This document shows, piece after piece, positions 36,034 through 44,752 of a DNA stretch of 64,000 nucleotides. The notes below the pieces were generated by a model. The model had not been told where the DNA came from. It searched no databases and worked only from the letters and a program-made list of their open reading frames with translations. Positions within the stretch are counted from its first letter, which is position 1. The number at the start of each line of letters is the position of its first letter. Location of the stretch: NCBI RefSeq assembly GCF_014256275.1, contig NZ_JACCFE010000005.1, positions 62,001 to 126,000 of the forward strand, in the 5' to 3' direction. The position numbers and the translations under genes were made by a program. This stretch comes from Rhodococcus sp. 4CII. Lineage in GTDB: Bacteria > Actinomycetota > Actinomycetes > Mycobacteriales > Mycobacteriaceae.

Positions 36034-36892
36034 GGTGATCTGGGGTCTGGCGACCTCCCATGTGCCGTCGATCGGGGCGGCGATGGACAACCACAAGACC
36101 GAGGAGCCGTACTGGAAGCCGCTCTTCGATGGATACGCACCGGCTCGTTCGTGGATGGCCGAGCACCGGCCAGACGTCGCGGTCATTATCTACAACGACC
36201 ACGCGAACTCGATCGATCTCGATCTCATTCCGACCTTCGGTGTCGGCACCGCCGAGTCGTACCCGGTGGCAGACGAGGGATGGGGACATCGGCCGGTGCC
36301 CCCGGTGATCGGTGACCCGGAGCTCAGCGAGCACCTCGTCCGGGAACTGATGGACGACTCGTTCGACATCGCCACATTCAATCAGCTCGACGTCGACCAC
36401 GGACTGACGGTGCCACTGTCGGTGTACTGCCCGGATCCGGGTGAGGCTTGGCCCTGCGCTGTCGTTCCGGTGGTGGTTAACGTGATCCAGTACCCACAAC
36501 CGACAGCGGCTCGCTGTTACGCGCTCGGGCGGGCCCTGGGACGGGCGATCCGATCGTTCCCGCAAGACCGTAAGGTTGCCGTCTTCGGAACGGGCGGGAT
36601 GTCGCACCAGCTGGCTGGTGCGCGTGCGGGATTGATCAATGCAGAGTTCGACCGAATGTTCCTCGACGCCATCGAGACCGATCCCGAGAAGCTCGCCGCA
36701 CTCACCCGGGAGGACTATGTCCGGGAGGCGGGTACCGAGGGGATCGAGCTGATCATGTGGCTGGTCATGCGCGGCGCGCTGAGCAGCAACATCAAACGGA
36801 TCCACGAGACCTACCATGTCCCGGCATCGAACACCGCGGCCGCGCTGGCCCTGTTCGAAGACCTCGGTGCGACGAGTGCGGTGACCGCATGA
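36026..36892 (+). CDS. ligB: extradiol dioxygenase large (beta) subunit, LigB-like
   Basis: About 288 residues of the type II extradiol (LigB) family. TSHVPSIGAAMDN gives the first iron histidine, YNDHANSIDLDLIPTFGVG the second, and GTGGMSHQLAG contains the catalytic histidine; a glutamate near AGTEGIELIMW matches the third iron ligand. The start is best placed at the TTG at 36026, eight bases after AGGAGG and just before the family start (AEVIWGLATSHVP); the GTG at 36008 has no ribosome site. With LigA it would cleave gallate to 4-oxalomesaconate, for galB and galC. Confidence 0.9.
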   Translation: MAEVIWGLATSHVPSIGAAMDNHKTEEPYWKPLFDGYAPARSWMAEHRPDVAVIIYNDHANSIDLDLIPTFGVGTAESYPVADEGWGHRPVPPVIGDPELSEHLVRELMDDSFDIATFNQLDVDHGLTVPLSVYCPDPGEAWPCAVVPVVVNVIQYPQPTAARCYALGRALGRAIRSFPQDRKVAVFGTGGMSHQLAGARAGLINAEFDRMFLDAIETDPEKLAALTREDYVREAGTEGIELIMWLVMRGALSSNIKRIHETYHVPASNTAAALALFEDLGATSAVTA

Positions 36893-37593
36893 GCACGTTC
36901 GTTCTCTTGCACGGTGCCTGGCACGGGGGCTGGGTCTGGCAGCGGGTCGCGCCGCTGCTACGCGCAGCCGGCCACGAGGTGCACACACCGACATTGACCG
37001 GTGTCAGTGATCGTGCGCACCTGCTGAATCCGTCCGTCGGGCTGAACACCCACATCCAGGACGTGGTGAGTCTGATCGAGGCCTACGATGCGCAGGACGT
37101 CGTCCTCGTCGGGCACAGCTACGCCGGGCAGGTGGTCACCGGAGTCGCGGACCGCATCCCGGATCGGCTTGCTCAGCGCATCTACCTCGACGCCTTCGTC
37201 GGCTCGGACGGCGACGCTGCAATCGATCTGCAACCGTCCACGATCGCCGGTCACTATCGGGAGTCCGTGCAGAACAACGGGTTCGGATGGTTGATCCCCG
37301 TTCGCTCACTGAAGGTGCTGGGCGTGTCGGAGCAATCCGACGTCGATTGGCTCAGCGCCCGGTTGACTCCCCATCCGTGGCTGACCTACACCGAACCGCT
37401 GCGGCTGACCGGTGCCGCGGACCGTGTGCCGGCCTCGTTCATCGAGTGCACGGATTGGATGCGGGTGTTCCAGGATCACGCCGAGCGGGCCGCGGCCCAC
37501 GGATGGCCGGTCCACACCATCGCGACCGGGCACGAAGCCATGGTCACCGAGCCCAAGGAGTTGGCGGATCTTCTGCTGACTGTTTCCGCCTGA
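36889..37593 (+). CDS. alpha/beta hydrolase, esterase/hydroxynitrile-lyase-like
   Basis: A 234-residue alpha/beta hydrolase. LLHGAWHGGWVWQRVAPLL forms the oxyanion region, LVGHSYAGQVV the nucleophile elbow (Ser in GHSYAG), and TGHEAMVTEPKELADLL the catalytic histidine. ATG overlaps the ligB stop by four bases. The family includes plant-type methyl esterases and C-C hydrolases. In a pathway that makes methyl-ester or lactone by-products (3-O-methylgallate cleavage yields 2-pyrone-4,6-dicarboxylate and a methyl ester), it could hydrolyse one of them, replacing the amidohydrolase LigI. That is a guess from context. Confidence 0.85.
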   Translation: MSTFVLLHGAWHGGWVWQRVAPLLRAAGHEVHTPTLTGVSDRAHLLNPSVGLNTHIQDVVSLIEAYDAQDVVLVGHSYAGQVVTGVADRIPDRLAQRIYLDAFVGSDGDAAIDLQPSTIAGHYRESVQNNGFGWLIPVRSLKVLGVSEQSDVDWLSARLTPHPWLTYTEPLRLTGAADRVPASFIECTDWMRVFQDHAERAAAHGWPVHTIATGHEAMVTEPKELADLLLTVSA

Positions 37594-37611
37594 GAGTGGT
37601 TGGAGGACAAC

Positions 37612-37890
37612 ATGGAATTCCTCGTTCGCACCGAGAACTTGATGCCGGCGGACACTCCGGACGAGACCCGTGAGCGCCTTCGTGCGGGGGAACGCGATCG
37701 TGCGATGCAATTGCGCGAGGGAGGGATACTCAAGCGGTTGTGGAGGGTACCCGGCCGCAACGCCACCGTCGGATTGTACGAAGCGGGCGACCCGGCCGAA
37801 CTCCATGACGCTCTGGCGTCGCTGCCGATGTGGAAGTGGATGGACGTGACGGTGGAAGCCCTAGCCACCCATCCGCAGGAACGTAAATAG
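37612..37890 (+). CDS. muconolactone delta-isomerase-like protein
   Basis: A 92-residue ferredoxin-like-fold protein: FLVRTENLMPADTPDETRER, then LRAGERDRAMQLREGGILKRL, WRVPGRNATVGLYEAGDPAE and LPMWKWMDVTVEALATHPQE. These match the muconolactone isomerase (CatC) family. ATG at 37612 follows GGAGG. No catechol ortho-cleavage gene is nearby, so the usual substrate is absent. The missing activity in the visible gallate route is the 4-oxalomesaconate keto-enol tautomerase (GalD), and this protein is the best local candidate. Last gene of the operon, followed by a terminator. Confidence 0.85.
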   Translation: MEFLVRTENLMPADTPDETRERLRAGERDRAMQLREGGILKRLWRVPGRNATVGLYEAGDPAELHDALASLPMWKWMDVTVEALATHPQERK

Positions 37891-37917
37891 CTCCGCCCTT
37901 TCATCGATTGTCGAGCA

Positions 37918-37960
37918 ACGAGTGTGCCCCCGGGTGTGTCTGCACCGGGGGCGCACTCGT
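37918..37960 (+). terminator. terminator hairpin at the end of the folC-to-isomerase operon
   Basis: ACGAGTGTGCCCCCGGGTG at 37918-37936 pairs with 37943-37960 (one G:U pair and one bulged base), loop of six. It lies 28 bp after the isomerase-like gene and before the convergent response-regulator gene. Confidence 0.7.
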
Positions 37961-38127
37961 GTGCTGGCCGAGGGTGTCCCGGGTCGGCGCCAACGCTCAA
38001 CCGCATGCCACGGACCCGCGGAGATGTGCCCTGTGTACCCGTCGAAGGAGGTTGTGGGTCGGGGGATGGTCGATCGTTGCAGTGTGTGCGAAGGTTTCCC
38101 GCCGAGCCGCCGCCGAGAGGCGCAGCG

Positions 38128-38799
38128 TCAGCCTTGTGGGGGTGCCAGGCCTTCGCGTACCGCGACCAGCGCTGCCTGGGTGCGTGAGGTCAGTTGGAGC
38201 TTGCGCAGCACGTTGCTGACGTGAGTTCGGGCGGTTCGCTCGCTGATGACGAGTTCACTGGCGATGGCCTTGTTGGACTTGCCGGTGGCGATCAGGCTGA
38301 GCACGGTTCGTTCCCGATCGGTGAGTGCACTGATGCCGGTGGGCGGTGCGACGATCTCCTGCGTCAAGCGGCGGGCCACCACCGGATCGAGGAACACATC
38401 ATTGCGGGCGGCGGCCTGAATCGCCCCTGCGACCTCGTGCGGTCCGGCGCTCTTGAGGAGGAACCCGGACGCCCCGTTCGCCAGGGCGGTGTGCACTCGC
38501 TCCATCTCGCCGAAGCTGGTGAGGATGACGACCTTGACCTCGGGGTACGCGCTGGTAATTCGTGATGTCGTGGCGGCGCCGTCCAGGCGGGGCATGAGGA
38601 GGTCGAGCAGAACGACGTCGGGTAGTTCCTGGTGGGCTGCCATGGTGTCGAGTTTGTCGAGTGCGTCCTGGCCATCGCTTGCCTCGTCGACAACCTCCAT
38701 GTCGTCGAGCACGTCGAGGTAGGCGCGGATACCTCGACGAACGACCGCGTGATCGTCGACGATTAAGACCTTGATCTTGCGGGCGGCTGTCCCGGTCAC
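38128..38799 (-). CDS. NarL/FixJ-family response regulator
   Basis: A 223-residue response regulator. The receiver domain has LIVDDHAVVRRG with the acidic pair, VVLLDLLMPRLDG with the phosphorylated Asp, LTSFGEMER and FLLKSAGPHEV with the conserved Lys. The C-terminal LuxR helix-turn-helix is LTDRERTVLSLIATGKSNK, then AIASELVISERTARTHVSNV. The GTG at 38799 overlaps the kinase stop (GTGA), which fixes the start; an upstream ATG at 38835 is in frame but inside the kinase. It is the natural partner of the next gene and a candidate for binding the 7-2-7 palindromes, since NarL-type domains bind paired heptamers. Confidence 0.92.
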   Translation of the reverse strand: MTGTAARKIKVLIVDDHAVVRRGIRAYLDVLDDMEVVDEASDGQDALDKLDTMAAHQELPDVVLLDLLMPRLDGAATTSRITSAYPEVKVVILTSFGEMERVHTALANGASGFLLKSAGPHEVAGAIQAAARNDVFLDPVVARRLTQEIVAPPTGISALTDRERTVLSLIATGKSNKAIASELVISERTARTHVSNVLRKLQLTSRTQAALVAVREGLAPPQG

Positions 38800-40421
38800 G
38801 ATGCTTGGCCTTTCGTGTCGGCCGGCGGTGTCCATGTGCCCGTGATTTCCACCGAGGCGCCGGCTCGGGGGAGTCCGGCGGTCAGTGGAACCGACACCTG
38901 CACGATGGTCCCGGATCTTTTGCGTGGCTTCACCGTTACTGTTCCACCCCATCGTTCGGCCCTTTCCGTCATTGTCTGCAGTCCGTATCCAGTCGAATGT
39001 CCGGGGATGTCCTCGCGCGGTGAGGTCAAGCCTCGGCCGTCGTCGGAGATGCTGGCGCGTAGGCGCTGGTCACGGACACCGATCCGTATCTCCACCTTGC
39101 CCGCCTCGGCGTGTTTGACCACGTTGTGGATCGCCTCGGCGACGATCCTGTACACGTCCTCTGCCATCTCACCTTCGATTCCGTCGAGCCCCTGACCCAT
39201 GAAGAGGCGGAACCGAAGACCGGTCCGATTCGTGGTGCTGTCGACTAGTGCGCGCACTGCCTCTTCCAGCCCGCCCACCTGTGTGGTCGACAGTGGCCGC
39301 AGTTCGTGCACCATGGCCTGCAGGTCCGCGAGGACGGTGCGCGAGAGCAGTCCGACCTCGTCGGCGATACGTTGGACAGCGTCCGCAGGGAGCGACGTGC
39401 TGCGCTGCGCAAGCACCTCCATCGACTTGGCCTGCATGGAGATGGAAAAAACTTGCTGGACGATGGAATCGTGTAGGTCGCGCGCCAGGCGTTGGCGTTC
39501 TTGGCGGCGGACGACGTCGCGTTCGCGATGCATCAGCGCGGCATAATCGATGGCGACCGCCGCCTGCTCTGCCATCGCGGTCAGGAACTCGAGGGTTCGG
39601 GTGCTCACGATCTGCCCCGGGGCGAAGAAGGCGTTGAGCACCCCCGCGGCCCGGCCGCGGATTATCAGGGGCACGCTTGCGAACGAGTCCCAGTGCAGTT
39701 CGCCGAGGTACTCGCGGAGCGGTTCCCACGCAGGGTCGGTCTGAATGGTCTCCCAGCGGTGCGCGACCACCTTCGGTTCGCTGTCTGTCAGCGCATCGAG
39801 CATCAGCAGGGAGGCACCGCGCTCCCGGCATTCGAGGAGACGGTCGAAGAAGTCCGGCCAATGCTGGAATCCGGCTGAGCCCATGATCCGCAGCCCCTGG
39901 CCGCTTTCGTCGACGGTCAGGATCTGCACTCCTGCAAGCGCGTCGGTCTGTAGGACCTCGCGTGCGAGTGCGTCGAGGGTCGCCGAGAGCGACCCCTGCG
40001 ACGCCAGTTTCGCGGCGCTGCGGGCGACGGCGACGATCCGCCGTTGTCGCCGGCGTTCCTCGGTGACGTCCCGAAAGGTCACGACGGCGAGGCGGGGGTC
40101 CCCGGGTGCCTGCTGCACCCGGTACGCGAACTCCCGTTGCGGCCCCTCGTCGAGCGCCCACGGGGTGACTTGCTCACTCGGACCGTCGTCGAACAGGCCC
40201 ACCGGCTCGGGGGCGACCTCGGGGGTGAACAAGAACGGCGACAAGGTGCCGATCAGAGCCGTCTCGGTCCTTCCGAACAGTCGAGCCCCGGCACGATTGA
40301 TGCGGACGAATCGTCCTGCCGAATCGACGACCGCGAGACCGTCCGGCGCCGCTTCGGGTAGTCCAGCCCAGGCGAAGGGGAGCAGTGTCATCGATCCGTC
40401 GCTTTCACGCGCGCCGACCAT
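38796..40421 (-). CDS. PAS-GAF sensor histidine kinase (HisKA_3)
   Basis: A 541-residue kinase without clear membrane helices, so cytoplasmic. The N-terminal PAS domain (about 15-120: DGLAVVDSAGRFVRINRAGARLF), a GAF domain (about 150-300) and the HisKA_3 dimerisation box RLARDLHDSIVQQVFSISM with the phosphoacceptor His; the ATPase has AEAIHNVVKHAEAG, DDGRGL and GYGLQTMTERAERWGG. ATG is preceded by GAGGAGG. A copy of the 7-2-7 palindrome lies 135 bp upstream, suggesting autoregulation. The GAF or PAS pocket probably senses an aromatic acid or a redox state. Confidence 0.92.
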   Translation of the reverse strand: MVGARESDGSMTLLPFAWAGLPEAAPDGLAVVDSAGRFVRINRAGARLFGRTETALIGTLSPFLFTPEVAPEPVGLFDDGPSEQVTPWALDEGPQREFAYRVQQAPGDPRLAVVTFRDVTEERRRQRRIVAVARSAAKLASQGSLSATLDALAREVLQTDALAGVQILTVDESGQGLRIMGSAGFQHWPDFFDRLLECRERGASLLMLDALTDSEPKVVAHRWETIQTDPAWEPLREYLGELHWDSFASVPLIIRGRAAGVLNAFFAPGQIVSTRTLEFLTAMAEQAAVAIDYAALMHRERDVVRRQERQRLARDLHDSIVQQVFSISMQAKSMEVLAQRSTSLPADAVQRIADEVGLLSRTVLADLQAMVHELRPLSTTQVGGLEEAVRALVDSTTNRTGLRFRLFMGQGLDGIEGEMAEDVYRIVAEAIHNVVKHAEAGKVEIRIGVRDQRLRASISDDGRGLTSPREDIPGHSTGYGLQTMTERAERWGGTVTVKPRKRSGTIVQVSVPLTAGLPRAGASVEITGTWTPPADTKGQAS

Positions 40422-40774
40422 GGTGGACCTCCTCAGCGTCGGCTGTGACGGCGGGCATCAGACAGCGGTAGGAACGACGTTGCATCCCAAGAATGCATGG
40501 CCGGCCAATGGAATGCACCCCCTGATCGAGACATTCTCGGCGTTGGAGGCCGATATACGTCAAAGGACGTAGATGGACCTGGTCGGATCGGCCGCTACCT
40601 GCAGGTTTTCTGTCGCGCCCTCCGCCGAACAAGCCCTCATTGGCGCTGGGTTGGCCCTGATCTGGCGCCCACCGGAAGCGAATGCACCCGGGACGGCGGA
40701 TACACCGTGCTCCCGCCCTCCCCGGTTTGATTGCTCATCGCAGGCAGTCGCCGATTGGGGGGATGTCGGCTGGG
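40422..40774. other. gap between kinase and folP containing the operator
   Basis: About 350 bp between the kinase start and the end of folP. Apart from the palindrome at 40556-40571, no supported gene or hairpin. It must contain the kinase promoter; short frames on the + strand look like chance. Confidence 0.4.
40556..40571. promoter_or_regulatory. 7-2-7 palindromic operator (site 4)
   Basis: TACGTCA-AA-GGACGTA, one mismatch from the consensus palindrome, 135 bp upstream of the kinase-response regulator operon. Confidence 0.65.
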
Positions 40775-41626
40775 CTACGACGACGTGGCACCCCATACCG
40801 CCTCGAGCATCGCGATCGTGTCGAGTGTCTGCGGCACATCATGCACCCGGATTACATCGACCCCCGCCGACCATGCCGGTGCGATGAGTGCCAGTGAACC
40901 CGGCAGGCGCTCACCTACCTCGCGACCGGTCACCTTTCCGATGAACGACTTCCGGCTGACGCCCAGCAGTACCGGCACACCGAGGGCGCAGATCGCCGGC
41001 AACCGGCGCAGAAGTTCCACGTTGTCTTCGAGTGACTTTCCGAAGCCGATGCCGGGGTCGATCCACATTTCTCCAACTCCCTCGGCGCGGGCCGCCGCGG
41101 CGATGCCGGTCAGGTGCGTGGAGACCTCTGTGACGACGTCGTCGTAGACCGGATGTCCATCGACCGACACCGGGACGGTGTGCGAGTGCATCCCGACGTA
41201 TCCGCACCTCAGTCGGCCGGCGACGTTGTGCAGGGTCCCGGAGACGTCGTTGACGATCGACGCGCCCAGCCGGACCGCCTCCTCCGCCACCGCGTCGTGT
41301 CGGGTATCGACGGAGACCCGGCCCTTCCTCGCGAGAGCCGATATGATCGGCGCGATGCGTTCGAGTTCGGCGGCCGGCGAGACCGGGACCGCGCCGGGGC
41401 GTGTTGATTCACCGCCGATATCCACCGCCCAGGCGCCCGCCTCGAAAATCGCCTCGCCCGCGGCGATCGCCTCCTCGGTTGCGGCATAGCGGCTGCCGGA
41501 CCAGAAGGAATCCGGGGTGAGGTTGAGGATGCCCATCACCTTCAGGGGCTCGGTGCCGGGCCGGGTCGTGCTCGGCGCGTTGCGGAGGTTGGAATGGTAC
41601 CGGGGTGGCGAAAAGTCGATTGTCAT
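40775..41626 (-). CDS. folP: dihydropteroate synthase
   Basis: A 283-residue TIM-barrel enzyme joining pABA to the pterin. MGILNLTPDSFWSGSRY, DIGGESTRPGAVPVS, MHSHTVPV near the pterin site, DPGIGFGKSLEDN and LLGVSRKSFIG are all present in order. ATG directly follows the formate-dehydrogenase-like stop (TAAATG), so the two are translationally coupled. A second folate-synthesis gene inside the demethylation cluster, with pabB, folC and folE. Confidence 0.94.
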   Translation of the reverse strand: MTIDFSPPRYHSNLRNAPSTTRPGTEPLKVMGILNLTPDSFWSGSRYAATEEAIAAGEAIFEAGAWAVDIGGESTRPGAVPVSPAAELERIAPIISALARKGRVSVDTRHDAVAEEAVRLGASIVNDVSGTLHNVAGRLRCGYVGMHSHTVPVSVDGHPVYDDVVTEVSTHLTGIAAAARAEGVGEMWIDPGIGFGKSLEDNVELLRRLPAICALGVPVLLGVSRKSFIGKVTGREVGERLPGSLALIAPAWSAGVDVIRVHDVPQTLDTIAMLEAVWGATSS

Positions 41627-44039
41627 TTAGGGCTCCCGCCGTTGCCCGGCGTGCAACTCAACAGGCGCTGAGTCAAGACGCACGACAACGGATTTCGATG
41701 TTGGAGTGTTGGAAGTGTCGGCGACCGAGTCCAGTGGGATGAGTGGATTCGTCTCTGGGTAGTAGGCTGCTGCACAGCCCGTTGCGGTCGGGTAGGCGAC
41801 GATGCGGAAGCCGGGCACCCGGCGCTCGTCGATGCGACCGTCCGTCTCCCATTCGCTCACCAGATCGACGGTCTGGCCATCATGCAAGCCGAGCTGTTCT
41901 ATGTCCGCAGGGCTGACCATGATTACCCGCCTGGCGTTTTCGATACCCCGGTATCGGTCGGAGAGGCCGTAGATTGTGGTGTTGTATTGATCATGGCTTC
42001 GCAGCGTCTGCAGCAACAGCCGCCCTTCGGGAATCGTCGGATATACCAGTTCGTTGAGCGTCAGGTTCGCCTTTCCCGTGGTCGTGGTGAACTCGCGCGA
42101 ATCGCGCGGCGGGTGAGGAAGCACGAAGCCATTTCGGCCGCGAACGCGGTCGTTGTAGTTCTCACAGCCGGGGACGACCCGCGAGATCGCATCGCGGATG
42201 GTGTCGTAGTCGGCTTCGAATTTCTCCCAGGGCACTGAATGCTCATCCCCGAACGTGGCCCGTGCCAGGCGCAGACGATTGCCGGCTCCGAAAGGAGTTT
42301 CGTGCTCGCCGGGCTCAGTCGGCCTTGTGAGCGGTGCACCACCGACATCGAGTCCTCGACGGTGACGAATTGGGCTCCGCTGGTTTGGATGTCGGTCTCG
42401 GTGCGTCCCAGTGTGGGCAGGATCAGCGCGGTCTGCCCGGTCACCACGTGTGAGCGGTTGAGTTTGGTGGACACCTGGGCGGTCAGCCGGCAACTACGTA
42501 AGGCGGCCTCGGTGATCTCGCTATCGGGAGTCGCCCGGGCAAAGTTGCCGCCCATTCCGACGAAGACACGGATCTCGCCGCGCGTCATTGCTCGAATGCC
42601 GTCGACGGTGTCGTATCCGTGCCGGCGCGGGGACTCGATTCCGAACTCATCGTCCAGAGCGGTCAGAAATGGTTCGGGCATCTTTTCCCAGATGCCCATG
42701 GTGCGGTCACCTTGGACGTTCGAGTGTCCGCGCACCGGACATACACCTGCTCCCGGCTTGCCGATCATCCCGCGGACCAGCAGCAAGTTCACAGCCTCAC
42801 GGATCGTGGGAACCGAATGCTTGTGCTGGGTCAGCCCCATTGCCCAGCACAACACGATGCGATCCGCCCGCGCGAACCGGTCGGCGACGTCGTCGAGCTG
42901 GTCGACGGAAAGTCCGGTCGCCCGTTGAAGTTCATCGTCGACGTTCTGGGCTTGCGCCCGGTAGGCGTCGAAGCCGTGGGTGTGGCGGGACAGAAAGTCA
43001 CGATCGATCACGGTGCCCGGCGCCAGTTCCTCACGCGCGAACAGTCTGGCGGCGATGGCCTTGAAGAACGCGAGGTCGCCACCGAGGCGGATCTGGCAGA
43101 ACACGTCGGTCAGTGACGTTCCCTTGGCCAGTACGCCGCGCACGCTCTGGGGGTCTTTGAAGCGCATCAGCCCGGCTTCGGGCAGTGGGTTGACGGACAC
43201 GATGGAGGCACCGTTGTGTTTGGCCTCTTCAAGTGCCGACAGCATCCGGGGGTGATTCGTGCCGGGGTTCTGGCCGACCACCAGGATCAGGTCTGCATGG
43301 TGCAGGTCGTCCAAGCTGACCGATCCCTTGCCGATGCCGATCGTTTCCGTCAACGCCGCACCGGAGGACTCGTGGCACATGTTCGAGCAGTCCGGGAGGT
43401 TGTTGGTGCCCAGGCGGCGTGCGAACCCCCGCCGCGCTCGTTGTGTCCCTCGTGGCACATGTTCGAGCAGTCCGGGAGGTTGTTGGTGCCCAGGCGGCGT
43501 GCGAACAGCTGATAGAGGAACGCGGCCTCGTTGCTGGTGCGGCCGGACGTATAGAACAGGGCCTGGTCGGGAGAGGGCATGTCGTTGAGCTCGCCCGACA
43601 GCAGACTGAATGCCGCGTCCCACGAGATCGGCTCATAGTGTGTTGCGCCAGGCCGGAGCACCATGGGATCGGTCAACCGTCCTTGCTGGCCGAGCCAGTA
43701 GTCGGTCTTGTCGGCCAGATCTGCTACCGAATGCGTAGTGAAGAAGTCCGGGGTGACCCTACGGGTGGTTGCCTCCTCGGCGACCGCCTTGGCACCGTTC
43801 TCACAGAACTCGGCGGGCTTCCGCCTGCCCTGGCTTTCCGGCCACGCACATCCGGGACAGTCGAAGCCGTGCCGCTGATTCAGCAGTGGCAGTGTGACAA
43901 CCGTCCGGGCTACGCCCATCTGCGTGAACGCCCGCTTGAGGGAAACCCCAACTGCTCTCATTCCTGCCGCGTGGTCGTGGACGTGCCCCACCCGCAGCTC
44001 GGACTCATCGATGTCGCTATTCGACGCTTCGCCGCTCAT
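41627..44039 (-). pseudogene. molybdopterin formate-dehydrogenase-like oxidoreductase, frameshifted twice as given
   Basis: A FdhF/YdeP-family alpha subunit in three frames. Part 1 (44039 to about 43449) has GFDCPGCAWPE, FFTTHSVADLADKTDYWLGQ and YTSGRTSNEAAFLYQLFARRLG. Part 2 (about 43426 to 42270) has SNMCHESSG, TIGIGKGSV, VGQNPGTNHPRM, PVRGHSNVQGDRTMGIWEKM and VGMGGNFARATPD. Part 3 (about 42269 to 41627) has LARATFGDEHSVPWEKFEAD, then DQYNTTIYGLSDRYRGI. The first break is caused by a tandem copy (80-bp shift) at 43369-43506; the second needs one missing base near 42269. It may be inactive or a sequencing/assembly error. The intact enzyme would oxidise formate made by PurU; fdhD and moaA support it. 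Confidence 0.8.
43369..43506. repeat. 58-bp direct repeat (80-bp period) inside the formate-dehydrogenase-like gene
   Basis: Exact copies at 43369-43426 and 43449-43506, both starting CTCGTGGCACATGTTCGAGC, separated by 22 bp. The 80-bp offset is not a multiple of three, so it shifts the frame. Each copy encodes the conserved LGTNNLPDCSNMCHE block; only one is expected. Confidence 0.95.
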
Positions 44040-44752
44040 CCTGCGGTTGTCCCTGATTCGCGGATCTGCGACGTCGGAGAATCCGCGACAACGGCACATG
44101 AGGTCTCGGCGCCCCGGTCAGGGCCGTGCACACGCACTCGATCTGCGGAAAGCTGACGATTCATGTACTCGCTCCTCATCGATTCATCCACACTGGGTTT
44201 CAGCGTAGAAATACACTGTGGCCGAGGACACTGATCTATGACTGAGCTCTATCGGCTATCAACCACATCCGGTGCTCATATAAATGACTTAGGAATTGAC
44301 GGCAGGCGAAAACAGGCCCCACTGAAGGCGAAATGTTGGTACTCGTGGGCCAGCACTGGTGTCGAGGATCAGACGCACCACCTCTTGCTGAGACGACGTG
44401 CGGGTTACCGAGCATCCGATCGGGTCATCATCGAAGAAATTTGGCGACGGTTGCGGACACTGATCTATGACTGAGCTGCCTCGGCGATCGACCACACCCA
44501 GTACTCATATAAATGACGTAACCGTCAGGCGCGGGCGAAAATTCGTCCACATGGCGACGTATATTCGACTCTCGGTAGCCATGCAACACAGATGAGGCCG
44601 TGCCATCCCGGCTACTCGATAGCAGAAATGCGCGCGTCGCACGTCTCCGCGGAGGCGCTCGACCTAAGGGCCGCCTCGGAAGGGCCCCGGTCAGGCAATA
44701 GCGATCTATCCGGCAGCTGGCATGTGGCCGGTCCGGCAATCTTGGAGGACAG
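44040..44752. other. intergenic region between the formate-dehydrogenase-like and LpdA genes
   Basis: About 710 bp between divergent genes. It holds an imperfect 66-bp direct repeat and otherwise no supported protein. One frame from 44238 to 44474 begins in the first repeat and ends in the second; it has no ribosome site and no motif beyond the repeated start. The region probably carries both divergent promoters. Confidence 0.4.
44226..44520 (+). repeat. 66-bp imperfect direct repeat pair with operator half-sites
   Basis: Copies at 44226-44291 and 44455-44520 (229-bp offset) match at 57 of 66 positions. Both begin GGACACTGATCTATGACTGA and end CATATAAATGAC(T/G)TA, which resembles one arm of the 7-2-7 palindrome. 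Read as protein, each copy encodes MTEL-x-R-x-STT-x3-HIND, so a duplicated gene start is also possible. Confidence 0.7.

Noticed and set aside
37612..37890. Calling the small isomerase-fold protein catC (muconolactone isomerase)
   Set aside because: No catechol dioxygenase or muconate cycloisomerase is in the window, so the classical substrate is unlikely; only the fold is assigned.
38940..38952. Start of the response regulator at the ATG at 38952 or 38835
   Set aside because: Both lie inside the kinase gene and add a non-conserved tail; the GTG that overlaps the kinase stop begins just before the receiver domain.
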